From: Phymatolithon calcareum
Taxonomy: Eukaryota > Rhodophyta > Florideophyceae > Hapalidiales
NCBI GenBank assembly: GCA_977006965.1
Contig: OZ345364.1
Span: 2,790,001-2,854,000 of the forward strand
Direction: 5' to 3'
Length of the DNA stretch: 64,000 nucleotides
The notes under the pieces: generated by a model
Database searches by the model: none
Told to the model about the DNA's origin: nothing
Seen by the model: the letters and a program-made list of their open reading frames with translations, nothing else
Part shown: positions 43,063-54,987 of the stretch, piece by piece
How positions within the stretch are numbered: position 1 is the stretch's first letter
Layout of the letters: each line of letters opens with the position of its first letter
Position numbers and translations under genes: made by a program

Positions 43063-43089
43063 ATGGAAACTGCTGATAGCAGTTTCCAT
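43063..43089. repeat. 27-nt palindrome
   Basis: ATGGAAACTGCT pairs perfectly with AGCAGTTTCCAT around GAT. Confidence 0.85.
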
Positions 43090-43550
43090 AGTGGATAAGA
43101 ACAGAAGCAGTGTAGAGGGACTAGTGTAGAGAGACTAGAGCTTCACAACCATTGCTTTTTCACTCCAACAGTCGGATTGTTAGGCTCGTGAAATTGTGCA
43201 TTGCGCACGTAATTTCCGAAACATTTATTTCTCTAAGCACGCCGTCGGGGATAGGTAAAGTTGATACTCTGTGTCTCGCACGCTTCTCGATCAGAATATG
43301 TACTCTTGAACTTGGAAGGCCAGTAGTAGTCGCGGCGCACAGAATGAACTGGACGGATGGGATCCCATTCTGAAGTATTAGTGCATACTTGACGGTTTGG
43401 CCTTAGTTGTCTGTGGGAGAGTGCGCGAGACTTGTGGGATTGTGAACGTTACTTCTATCGCAACGTGTTTGTTTAATCATGCGGGATTGTGAGTGAGAGT
43501 AGCGACACGGTGCACATTTCGCATTTGATATCATCTCACGGCAAAGAGTC

Positions 43551-46500
43551 ATGTTTCATATTTCATTAGAATGTAGACCGAAACCTCAGGAAATTGGTCT
43601 AATGAGTGAAATAAGTTCGTCTCATCTTGCCGAACAGCTCGATCAAGAAGCTAGTATAAGAAAAGCACTCCGAAACGGTCATGGTTTCGTTGAAACCCCG
43701 AAAAGCAATCCTGGCAAAGCATTTCTTCGTTGCGCGCAAACTGTTTTACAGAAGTTATTTGCAACAAATGAAGAGAGAAAAGTATATCAAACGAAATCAT
43801 GGAACATGGCAGCTAAATATCATGGAGCTGCTATGTTCATTACTGCAACGCCAACCAAAAATGGTAAGACGTTAGTAGCGTTCTTTTCTGCAGACATTAC
43901 TAAGGACACTTTAGCAAATATATGTGAGAACGACATTCCTTCCAATGCATCCCGAATAGAAATAGCTGTAGAAGGCCCTGTGGCTTGCGATCTGTTTTTC
44001 AGCGACATGCGAGAGATTCTGGTAGGATCGGATACAGTTCAGTATGAAGCCAAACTACCCCGAAAGAATGAAGGTGTTTTCGGAATTCCGCTTGCTTTTC
44101 TGTGCGGTAAAGAGATTCAAGGAAAAAAAGTTTCGATGTACTCATTATTGTGTTTTTAGCTGGCCTCCCAGGAGATCCTGATTAGATTATATCGAGGAAG
44201 AACAGATAGAGAATTTAAAATCGACTTTACTCTTTTTTCGACACCTCCATAAGCTCTAGCATCTTAGAAAAAGAGAAAGCATCTCAATGCCCGATTTGAG
44301 GAGCTAAAGTGACAACTGAACCTCAGCAAGTGGATAAAGTCGCTTACAAAATATACCACACTTAGAAAAACCTTCTCCAACTTCAAAATGCAGTAATTTT
44401 TTATTTAGTTTCGTAGAGATGAGCTTGTGCGTAACTACACCAAACAGATGAAAACAGATTTGATCAAAAGCAGTTCTGGGAAGCTCATACAGCATCACAC
44501 TTTGGAGCAGTCGTACTTCTGGGTTGCGGATTTCCTCTCAAAATCTGACAGGCAAATTTATATTGATGTTGCAATCAGAGCAGCTCTTCCTACTATACCT
44601 CATGTACCTGTGTGTAAATTGTCGGAGGACGAGTTTCTGGCCTACAAGACATTCCTAATAGACATTTTGCTTTTTAACCAAAATCGTCGGCAGAAAAATG
44701 TCTCAAGCTGTTTCAAGAAAACTGTGATGAGTAAGGATGGATGTTGCGGATATAACTTCCCCCAATTTGGTACGCGGTTCACTGAAAGGGATGATTTTGG
44801 GATAATCACTGGGAAGCGCACTGTTTGGAGTGCGTATTTCATCTCCTTCAACTTAATAATGCTTCAAGTTTTTAGATCGAATTATGATGACCAGTTCTTT
44901 CTTTGCTGTGGTCATGAAATATAATTCACAATTAAGTATGCTGTGAAAATCTAAAATTTTATTTACAGTATAGTTACAATCACTATTGCTTCTTATATAA
45001 GACTTTTCAAGCGTGAGAAACGGATTAAAAATATATTTCTAAAACAAAAGTTTGCCTCAATTTTCTACGCTAGATCAGAGACGGTATAAGTTGGAGGAGT
45101 AACGGCAGTACATTATTTCCTGCATGGCACAACGTTTGTAGGTTCTCATGAATCTCAAATCTTGCACTTACGAAGACATTTCGAAGAATGATATGGGATA
45201 GAAGATGATTTCGGAATTATTCCTTATGGAAAAGCTCACATTGCATTTAATATAACATTAAACTACACTAAGAGGCCTTAGAACAAGAAGAAGAAGCCTT
45301 TTACGATTATGCGGAAAGTGTAATTCCACAAAATATTAACAGTAACCCAAACTGCATGCGTCTTCCTGGTTTCCGTCTTCTTTTGCCACGAAAATATTTA
45401 ATCGACGGAACATTAAAGTAATTGAAGATCTTATTGTTCTTACAATCTCGGATTTATACAATATAAAAGAGGAAGATTTGAAAAAATATTCAGAAACCTC
45501 TCTTGTGCTTTTCAAGCCACACGAGCAAAACATGATCTTTTACAGCACTTTGAAACTTACCCCGAAGCAATTGCAGAATTTAAAGAAATGAGACCGCACG
45601 AGTTCTCTGAAGCGAAAATTTACTTTTTAATATGCAATAGTACAATGCGGGCAAACGTAGAGAACAAGTAATGAGAGATGAACAATTGAGAATATTAGAG
45701 CAAAACAATGAGGATCATTCAAATTTCAATAAGTACGATGAGTGTTATAATACAGTACTCTTAACAAATGAAGATGAAGTTGAAGCACAAGCTGACTACT
45801 CAATTGAGGACATGTGAAATATTTGTACTTATATAAACCCAAACATGTTGTGAAATATATTAGAAAGATTTGTCGAAAAGCTCTACTTGTCTAAAGTGGA
45901 TTCTACGAGCGAAAAAGATCGACACTCGCTCTTCACCGATGAATTGAGATCCATTGTAAATAGACTCATCCACAAACATTACATCTATCACTGTGAATCT
46001 ATTAGATGCCGGCCTACTCACCCTGATCAAATTGTATTGACTCCAGACGATGTATAGAATGCAAGCAATATCCTCCGGATATCTAATGATACTGTTCAGA
46101 ATAAGCGTATAGAAAGCAGAAATATATATCCGGAATTCCCTGAAACAGAAACTATTGTTCGTCTCCTAGAAGGCGCAGTTCGTACTAAATTAAAATATGA
46201 GAATCATCAACGCGATGCAGACTCCACTGAATAAATTTCCTCACAGCTTCATCCATCACCTGCAGAACTCTCAAGTCGATTCAATCTCATCGAGAGGCAA
46301 GATATTTGGCTCAGAAAAGCGGGAAGCTATTTATTAGACATATATAAAAGATCTTTAATTCTCATACCCCTGGAAAACATCTTCGTATGCACCTCTCTGG
46401 AGAAGGAAGAACTGGAAAATCAAGAGTAGTAGAAGCACTTCGTTCTTTTATCCAAGGGTTGGGGAACGACAGATGCTATATTCGGACTGGCTTCCACAGG

Positions 46501-47200
46501 TATTGCAGCTCTTCTGCTAAGCGCAGAAACAATCTATTCTATTCTTAAAAATTTTCAGAACAAAAAGCCAACACTAGCACAAGTGGAGGAGTGGTCTAAA
46601 GTTTTCATTATTATTTGGGTCGAGATTAGCATGAATATTTTCTAAGGCAATGGAAAAATTAAAAACTTCCTCCGTACACAAACGGATTGTGATCCAAGAG
46701 TTCATATCGTTACTGCTGGGGATTTTGCACAACTTCCTCCATGTTTTAAAAAATATATTTTTTCTGCGCCTGCTCGTGAGAAAACTACTTATATTGCTTC
46801 TACAGCTCAAGAAATGTGTAATTTAAATTGTAATATACGCCCAACGTACTGAACTAACCAGAACCGAAGAGCAAATATCATTCCAGGATGTCACTAGTTG
46901 CAGTCATTTAAAATTGTTTTTTGACTTACTGAGATTTGAGGCACAAATCTGATTCTTCACATTGCTCATCAAGCTAAGAAAAGGCAATCAAACTGTGCAT
47001 GATTTCAAAGTTCTTAACAGCAGGTACTTACATCCATGTATTCAAACTGCAAAGGTGCAGAAAGAGTTCCGAGAACAAGAGGAGAAGAGTACCCCGTTTT
47101 CTATCGCTGTTCAGGGAAACATCAGCAAACACTCGATTAATTGGCTCAGTACTGCTGAATATCTAAAAAACCTTCAGAAGTAGGTATTCCTATCATTTGC
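43551..47200 (+). pseudogene. Helitron Rep/helicase polyprotein, dead copy
   Basis: Helitron signatures appear in the correct order along 3.6 kb. At 43551-44159 is a Helitron_like_N segment (KYHGAAMFITATPTKNGKTL with IEIAVEGPVACDLFF) that runs into GVFGIPLAFLCGKEIQGKKV. The following position, where the HUH endonuclease His-x-His is expected, reads SMYSLLCF, so both His are lost. At 44427-44924 is the Cys segment ending CCGYNFPQFGTRF and NYDDQFFLCCGHE. From 45850 it reads through stops to a PIF1-type helicase: Walker A SGEGRTGKSRVVEAL (about 46394-46440), LASTGIAALLLSAETI (about 46482-46530), a Walker B position reading IIIWVEISM instead of ...DEISM, and TAGDFAQLPP (46712-46741). Many stops and indels are present. 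Helitron termini were not identified. Confidence 0.82.
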
Positions 47201-47887
47201 CGGGAAATATTTAGACGGCAAAGAGAGGTAAAAAGCCAACACCAGACGAACTAACTGAAATGTGAAACGGGAAATCAGTCAACATCTCTTTACGTATTGG
47301 CATTCCAAATAAAAAGAGTAAAAAGTTAAACTCACAACTGAGGACTTTAATTTTCAGCCGTCCATGTGGAAGAAAAAAGGCTGGAAAATCTGTGCAAACT
47401 GACGTTAGAGAATATTTTTAAAGGAAATATTCTTCCAGATGAGGTGAAGAAATATTTCAAATATGAACATCCTGAGAAAAAAGAGAAAAAGTGAAGAAAT
47501 TGAAATAAACTTGGAACTTTTCCTCTACCTGAGTATTTCTATACGTCTGATTGGACTGATATTATGAGATGCGATCTTGTACTCCGGAATGTGTTTTTCG
47601 ATCGGCTGATCTTCTATTCTTTCTTCAGCTGGTTACGTTTTCTCATTTGCAGCTTCTCTCATTCGTCTTCTTGCTTATCTACAATTTCCGTGTACCTGTT
47701 TTGAAGATATTTGAGTAAATTTCCATGTTCGATGTCCTTCGCTGCCACTAGTCTCAAGAATGTTGATTGACTTAATTCAGGGCTCATCGGATTAAGATCT
47801 TCTTATTTGAGTCACTCTATGGAGATAGGAATGTTGCCACTCTCCGTATGGGACTTAACGCCATTCGGGCGAATGGGGCAATAAGCT
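47201..47887. other. AT-rich stretch downstream of Helitron helicase
   Basis: Probably still within the Helitron: short protein-like scraps such as LENIFKGNILPDEVKKYFKY (about 47405-47465) in shifting frames. No terminus is identified. Confidence 0.35.
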
Positions 47888-48983
47888 TCAAAACCGGAGC
47901 ATCTGTGTCGACCTATGCAGCTGAATTGAAATGTGGGATGTAATGCAGTGCGCGTCGAAGACGAATTCGGGGCTTCGAGCGTCTTTGCTTACGGCTTTCA
48001 TCCATTCCGTGGAGACGACGAACGTCAATACTCTGTACCTCTGATCCATCTCCGACACAAGCCTCAAGGGCGCCGAAGCTGAAGTACATTGGATAGTCTT
48101 CGACAGCATCCCTGCGTCCATATCGAAAGTAACGACATGATTGATGCGTTGAGACCCAATCAAGTTTACAATCCATATTCCTGCTCTAAAACTCAAAATA
48201 TGATCGATGGTGAACGCATCCCCGCCCATCTGGTGTTCTAGCCGATACATCGAAATATTGTTATGCATCAAACTCGATATATCATGTAGATCTCGGACGC
48301 AGAAGTGATCCTGTAGATATAAATTCTTCAGTGCAGCAAGCTGATTGAGAGTATTAGCAATAGATACTTGTACGCATGAGTTCTGTGCGAAGGAGAGCCT
48401 GGGCGATCGACAAGAAATTTGTACCGGGTCTTTCGATTGCCATCGTATCAATAGTGTCCAGCACAAGAAACCTGTGCTCGGCCTTAATCTTGAAGCTTAC
48501 GACGCCTCCAGTATGCTCTTCGATACGCTCTTTCTAACTTTCTCTTCCGGTCTTCTGCAGCTCAGCAGGGCTTGGAAGCTCTTCGCAGATTGTTTCATCA
48601 ATTTCCGTATCAAGGCGGACATTGAACATCTTCGCAAAAACAATTTTCTGCCATCCATCGCTTCCCGTTTCATCAGATGTCCCGTAGTACACCTTCTTCA
48701 AACTCTCCGTCATCGTCTCCGAACATGACAATCTTGAAGACAATGGACAGCTCAAAGTCACACAATGCGAGCAGCTGTTTTTGTGAGAGCTCCAAATCGC
48801 GAATGGCGTCAATATTTTGAAGAGCAGCTTCCATTTCCTCTTCGAAATGTCCATAAAGCTCCCGGTTCTACCCCCTTCCTCATCTGCATCCTCCAGCGTC
48901 TTTCTTTTCACCATTAGCTCAGCTTCATACATTTCCAAGTGCCTCGCCAGGTCCGAATATAGTCTCTTCATTGGACGGTTCAA
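47888..48983 (-). pseudogene. unrecognised minus-strand protein relic
   Basis: Two frames, 48534-48983 and 47888-48466, follow each other on the minus strand. The first begins MNRPMKRLYSDLARHLEMYE and later reads DGWQKIVFAKMFNVRLDTEI. The second contains LNQLAALKNLYLQDHFCV, then HILSFRAGIWIVNLIGSQRI with NHVVTFDMDAGML. The N-H-x-V-x-x-D-x-D strand following a 'G-x-W-x-V-x-L' strand is reminiscent of the His-containing core of cysteine-peptidase-like domains found in some transposon proteins, but this is only a loose resemblance. The reading frame is interrupted, so I treat it as a broken gene. Confidence 0.4.
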
Positions 48984-50134
48984 AACTCAATCCGTTGCGA
49001 CCTTGGGAAGAAGCAAGTCCGCTTTAGCGCGGTTAATATCCTTATATATTCTAGGGCACGTGCTCACTTATAATTTAAAGCACTCTTTCCGTGGATTCCA
49101 ATAGAATTTCAGGATCTCGGATTTGTTCAGAATATCAATGGCTCCCGGGCGGCTTTCGAGGCAAGTTTTTTCCGAGGGGCCTTGCCTCTAGTCGACTTCG
49201 CAACCGTCTGCTTAGTTTTGACCTTCAAGAACAGCCCAGGGACAGCCCTATGCAGCAGCCCGTTCACATGGGGCGATCCTGGGTAATGCGTACTACACGT
49301 AGGGTACCTCGCACGGATCCCCGACCGCGAGCAGAGCGGCCTGAGATAGACTTGAAGAGTAATGGCGCAACTAGATGCTGTGTTCCACGGCTTCGTGCAT
49401 GCGCGCTAGAGGTGTAGGCAGGTACGTTGAGAAGCAGAGACGAAGCCAAACCCTGACGGTCAGATATTCGGCCACCCTGGCTCTGTCTGTCAAAAAAGTT
49501 CAGGGGCATGTATTTATATAGCTTGAGTGTCACGGTGCTTCAATTGCAATAAAATTTTCAAATACAATTTTGACGTTGAGATACGGTGACCAATTTAGCA
49601 GCTACGTGTGTAGCCACTATGGCACCACACGCCGCAACACCTCTTCTCATTACCATCGTTCGCGGTGCTAGCAATCGTCTCGGCAAGTGTCAGCAGTATC
49701 AAGAAATGGCCCCGCGCCGGCAGTGAAAATTCGTGCGCGGGTTCAAAACCTCCAAATCAATGTAGGCAAAAACGAAACAATCGTGTTGGTTCTATGGCAT
49801 GTCATTTTCAGCAAGAAAGATGCGCTTGCATGTTTGCGGTTTACAGAGAGGCTCAATGTCGGGGACGAAGCAGAACGGAATTTCGGCTTACTGGCGTGAT
49901 AAAATGAACTGGCTCTCGATTTGATATCGGCCGCGACATAGTCGCATCTTGTTCACCCCGGGCAGGGTTATGGATGGCCACAGTCAAGAGGTGGCCTTAG
50001 CCAAGAAGACGTTCAAGCTGAGAATGGATGCGCGACGAGAAGCGGTCGTGGAAATTTGATGGATGCTGTTGCAATGGTAGGGACCGAGAACATGCTGTCG
50101 GTAGCGAGAAAAGCACAGCTCTATATAGTTTCCG
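48984..50134. other. gene-poor stretch with one small coding-like frame
   Basis: A plus-strand frame at about 49687-49899 reads PAVKIRARVQNLQINVGKNE, then LVLWHVIFSKKDALACLRF and DEAERNFGLLA. It is protein-like and ends at a TGA, but the family is unknown and it has no convincing start. Nothing else is recognised. Confidence 0.3.
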
Positions 50135-50290
50135 CTGGCTCGTGTCAGGCCGGATAACAAATTTTAATTAAAAAACAAGGGGAGTGGCTCGTATCACGCC
50201 GGTTTTTTTGATTATTCTCGCAGGTTAAGGCTGGCGCGATACGAGCAAAAGTTGAAATTTACATGTTTTTTTGGCGCGATACGAGTCACC
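50135..50290. repeat. four-armed fold-back repeat
   Basis: CTGGCTCGTGTCAGGCCGG (50135-50153) and GTGGCTCGTATCACGCCGG (50184 onward) are direct repeats. CTGGCGCGATACGAGC (about 50231) and TTGGCGCGATACGAGTCACC (50271-50290) are their inverted counterparts. The second and fourth arms also share a T-run / A-run extension. Confidence 0.75.
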
Positions 50291-50308
50291 TTCCATTTTA
50301 CATTCTCC

Positions 50309-50470
50309 GCGAGACCCTCTAAGATGGTCCATTTTATGAGATTTTCATGATTGTACAGAATCATTAAATTCCGCTTGCATCGAAGTCTCCAAGCACTCGA
50401 GCCCACTTTTTAGATACTTTTTCGCCAGTCGGACCCAGGCGGCGCATTTTTTCCCTTGCGCGCACACTTG
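50309..50470 (+). repeat. dispersed repeat family 2, copy 1
   Basis: Shares CCATTTTATGAG, AAATTCCGCTTGCATC(G/C)AAG and CTTTTTAGATACTTTTTCG, among other words, with 58905-59055 in the same orientation; roughly three quarters of positions match. Confidence 0.8.
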
Positions 50471-50985
50471 CGCGCCTATATATATGTGGCCGGGACAGCT
50501 GGAATGACACATTTTGCCCTTTTTCAGAACCTTTCCAGCTGTCCCCATTCACACGGGATAGCTGGGAACCACTGGTTCAGCACTTCCGACCGGCTTCCCA
50601 GCTGATCCACTTTCGTTCCATCCCATATATATGTGGCTGGGACAGCTTTGGCTTTGTCTTAGTTATCTGGAGCTAACATGGACTGGATATTCTCTAATAC
50701 ATTTTCAATACACTTCGTGCAATATGGACACTTAGATTCTTTCATCTAGCTAATAAGACCCTAGCACATGAACCGGAAGTCGCTTACCTCGGAATACCCG
50801 TAGGACCAGAGGGAGCTACAGGAGATATATTTTGATTTTATTTTAGAAGTATCCAAGACCTCCTGTTTGAGTAACGGGAAATACCAATTCTGTGGAGCGA
50901 GGTCTGGTGAGAGCACTGCCTTTTTCTGAGTCTCGCCTGCCTCACGAGAACTAATGCGGATGAGTACGGAGTCTCAATCGAGCAA

Positions 50986-51348
50986 ATGATGAAGAGCGTG
51001 GCGGCCGAGATGTTCCTCGTACGGGTTTATCACTGCATGACGGAAAGAGCCGCGACGCCCATCCTCGAACTTAAAAGAGACGCCGCCGAATCACCGACCG
51101 AGCTGCCCCAATGCCACGTTCTTCTGCTCGTTCTCGACGCGTACGCTCACACAGTACAAAACGCACCAAAAATGACGTTACAGTCCCAGATTATGACCAT
51201 TCAGCGAATCGATAATGTCCCAACGGTGTCACGCATACTTTACTCAAGCTTCTTGACAGTAATGAGGTCGACAGGACGTGCTTTGGCGAACCTGGTCACG
51301 CGAAAGTGGTCCATATGGACAATATCATGTGACGATGCATTCATTTGA
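50986..51348 (+). CDS. unassigned 120-codon frame left of the satellite
   Basis: Reads MMKSVAAEMFLVRVYHCMTE and later CHVLLLVLDAYAHTVQN, ending at TGA 51346-51348. Composition is moderately protein-like and base content is GC-richer than the surroundings. No domain is recognised. Its upstream context shows no obvious continuation, so it may be an exon or gene relic truncated by repeat expansion. Confidence 0.25.
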   Translation: MMKSVAAEMFLVRVYHCMTERAATPILELKRDAAESPTELPQCHVLLLVLDAYAHTVQNAPKMTLQSQIMTIQRIDNVPTVSRILYSSFLTVMRSTGRALANLVTRKWSIWTISCDDAFI

Positions 51349-51402
51349 CCGTCTTTCGCCGTCAGGAACGGTCACTGGCGTCCGGCGGCAACAATCGCGA
51401 TG

Positions 51403-54400
51403 GAAAATGAATGAAAATGAATGAAAATGAATGAAAATGAATGAAAATGAATGAAAATGAATGAAAATGAATGAAAATGAATGAAAATGAATGAAAATGA
51501 ATGAAAATGAATGAAAATGAATGAAAATGAATGAAAATGAATGAAAATGAATGAAAATGAATGAAAATGAATGAAAATGAATGAAAATGAATGAAAATGA
51601 ATGAAAATGAATGAAAATGAATGAAAATGAATGAAAATGAATGAAAATGAATGAAAATGAATGAAAATGAATGAAAATGAATGAAAATGAATGAAAATGA
51701 ATGAAAATGAATGAAAATGAATGAAAATGAATGAAAATGAATGAAAATGAATGAAAATGAATGAAAATGAATGAAAATGAATGAAAATGAATGAAAATGA
51801 ATGAAAATGAATGAAAATGAATGAAAATGAATGAAAATGAATGAAAATGAATGAAAATGAATGAAAATGAATGAAAATGAATGAAAATGAATGAAAATGA
51901 ATGAAAATGAATGAAAATGAATGAAAATGAATGAAAATGAATGAAAATGAATGAAAATGAATGAAAATGAATGAAAATGAATGAAAATGAATGAAAATGA
52001 ATGAAAATGAATGAAAATGAATGAAAATGAATGAAAATGAATGAAAATGAATGAAAATGAATGAAAATGAATGAAAATGAATGAAAATGAATGAAAATGA
52101 ATGAAAATGAATGAAAATGAATGAAAATGAATGAAAATGAATGAAAATGAATGAAAATGAATGAAAATGAATGAAAATGAATGAAAATGAATGAAAATGA
52201 ATGAAAATGAATGAAAATGAATGAAAATGAATGAAAATGAATGAAAATGAATGAAAATGAATGAAAATGAATGAAAATGAATGAAAATGAATGAAAATGA
52301 ATGAAAATGAATGAAAATGAATGAAAATGAATGAAAATGAATGAAAATGAATGAAAATGAATGAAAATGAATGAAAATGAATGAAAATGAATGAAAATGA
52401 ATGAAAATGAATGAAAATGAATGAAAATGAATGAAAATGAATGAAAATGAATGAAAATGAATGAAAATGAATGAAAATGAATGAAAATGAATGAAAATGA
52501 ATGAAAATGAATGAAAATGAATGAAAATGAATGAAAATGAATGAAAATGAATGAAAATGAATGAAAATGAATGAAAATGAATGAAAATGAATGAAAATGA
52601 ATGAAAATGAATGAAAATGAATGAAAATGAATGAAAATGAATGAAAATGAATGAAAATGAATGAAAATGAATGAAAATGAATGAAAATGAATGAAAATGA
52701 ATGAAAATGAATGAAAATGAATGAAAATGAATGAAAATGAATGAAAATGAATGAAAATGAATGAAAATGAATGAAAATGAATGAAAATGAATGAAAATGA
52801 ATGAAAATGAATGAAAATGAATGAAAATGAATGAAAATGAATGAAAATGAATGAAAATGAATGAAAATGAATGAAAATGAATGAAAATGAATGAAAATGA
52901 ATGAAAATGAATGAAAATGAATGAAAATGAATGAAAATGAATGAAAATGAATGAAAATGAATGAAAATGAATGAAAATGAATGAAAATGAATGAAAATGA
53001 ATGAAAATGAATGAAAATGAATGAAAATGAATGAAAATGAATGAAAATGAATGAAAATGAATGAAAATGAATGAAAATGAATGAAAATGAATGAAAATGA
53101 ATGAAAATGAATGAAAATGAATGAAAATGAATGAAAATGAATGAAAATGAATGAAAATGAATGAAAATGAATGAAAATGAATGAAAATGAATGAAAATGA
53201 ATGAAAATGAATGAAAATGAATGAAAATGAATGAAAATGAATGAAAATGAATGAAAATGAATGAAAATGAATGAAAATGAATGAAAATGAATGAAAATGA
53301 ATGAAAATGAATGAAAATGAATGAAAATGAATGAAAATGAATGAAAATGAATGAAAATGAATGAAAATGAATGAAAATGAATGAAAATGAATGAAAATGA
53401 ATGAAAATGAATGAAAATGAATGAAAATGAATGAAAATGAATGAAAATGAATGAAAATGAATGAAAATGAATGAAAATGAATGAAAATGAATGAAAATGA
53501 ATGAAAATGAATGAAAATGAATGAAAATGAATGAAAATGAATGAAAATGAATGAAAATGAATGAAAATGAATGAAAATGAATGAAAATGAATGAAAATGA
53601 ATGAAAATGAATGAAAATGAATGAAAATGAATGAAAATGAATGAAAATGAATGAAAATGAATGAAAATGAATGAAAATGAATGAAAATGAATGAAAATGA
53701 ATGAAAATGAATGAAAATGAATGAAAATGAATGAAAATGAATGAAAATGAATGAAAATGAATGAAAATGAATGAAAATGAATGAAAATGAATGAAAATGA
53801 ATGAAAATGAATGAAAATGAATGAAAATGAATGAAAATGAATGAAAATGAATGAAAATGAATGAAAATGAATGAAAATGAATGAAAATGAATGAAAATGA
53901 ATGAAAATGAATGAAAATGAATGAAAATGAATGAAAATGAATGAAAATGAATGAAAATGAATGAAAATGAATGAAAATGAATGAAAATGAATGAAAATGA
54001 ATGAAAATGAATGAAAATGAATGAAAATGAATGAAAATGAATGAAAATGAATGAAAATGAATGAAAATGAATGAAAATGAATGAAAATGAATGAAAATGA
54101 ATGAAAATGAATGAAAATGAATGAAAATGAATGAAAATGAATGAAAATGAATGAAAATGAATGAAAATGAATGAAAATGAATGAAAATGAATGAAAATGA
54201 ATGAAAATGAATGAAAATGAATGAAAATGAATGAAAATGAATGAAAATGAATGAAAATGAATGAAAATGAATGAAAATGAATGAAAATGAATGAAAATGA
54301 ATGAAAATGAATGAAAATGAATGAAAATGAATGAAAATGAATGAAAATGAATGAAAATGAATGAAAATGAATGAAAATGAATGAAAATGAATGAAAATGA

Positions 54401-54454
54401 ATGAAAATGAATGAAAATGAATGAAAATGAATGAAAATGAATGAAAATGAATGA
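51403..54454. repeat. 3.05-kb satellite of a 10-bp unit, about 305 copies
   Basis: The unit ATGAAAATGA (equivalently GAAAATGAAT) is repeated head-to-tail with no variant visible over the whole array; every 60-base row from 51421 to 54420 is identical. The plus strand carries a TGA in every unit. The minus strand has no stop in any frame because 10 is not a multiple of 3, so all three frames read the same 10-residue FIHFHSFSFI-like cycle; the resulting 1039-codon frame is an artefact. The left flank is TCGCGATG and the right flank CCTTGGATC, both unique. Confidence 0.98.
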
Positions 54455-54987
54455 CCTTGGATCTGATGGTTCAGATGGCAAGGGCTATGGTGACACTAGG
54501 AAAGAGATGGGAAGAAAAGCAGAAGGGGCTACAGGCAGAGTTCGAATCTCTGAGTAGAGAAATGCGCGATATGGAAGAAGTTACGGAGACGGTTTATACC
54601 CGCATCGGCGGAGTGCTCAGCCGTTTGTGCGCCGTGCAAGTCAGTTCGAAGAAACTTTCTCGAGACCATGTTGTAAGCTCATTGAAACGCGTACAGAAGC
54701 AATGGCGCAATACACAACCTAAATCAGCATATGTTCGGTCTCTAAAATGTACGTTACCCCATCAGTGCGCGCTTCACAGTGTTGAAATCAAAGCACGTGA
54801 GAACGACTGTGACAATTTGAGAGAGTCTAAGCTTGCTCGTCGATTTCTTATTCTGACGAATCGCCGTGGTGTTAATAAAACGGCGCATCGGGGCATTGAT
54901 ACCATTGAGCGTGGTGCCGTGCAGGCTCGCAACTGCCTCGGCCACTATGAGTCGGACAATAGACTTCACCAGTACGCTTCTGTCTGA
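54455..54987 (+). CDS. unassigned frame right of the satellite
   Basis: The plus-strand frame continues out of the last satellite unit. The first 70 codons are a plausible coiled coil (GKRWEEKQKGLQAEFESLSR, then EMRDMEEVTETVYTRIGGVL). From about 54680 on the residues look random. No start codon is convincing, because the only in-frame ATGs lie in or next to the satellite. It could be the remainder of a gene whose 5' part was displaced by the array. Confidence 0.3.

Noticed and set aside
51362-54481. A 1039-residue minus-strand open frame of FIHFHS-type repeats
   Set aside because: It is the translation of a 10-bp satellite. A period not divisible by 3 with no stop on that strand makes all three minus frames open. 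There is no start context or unique domain.
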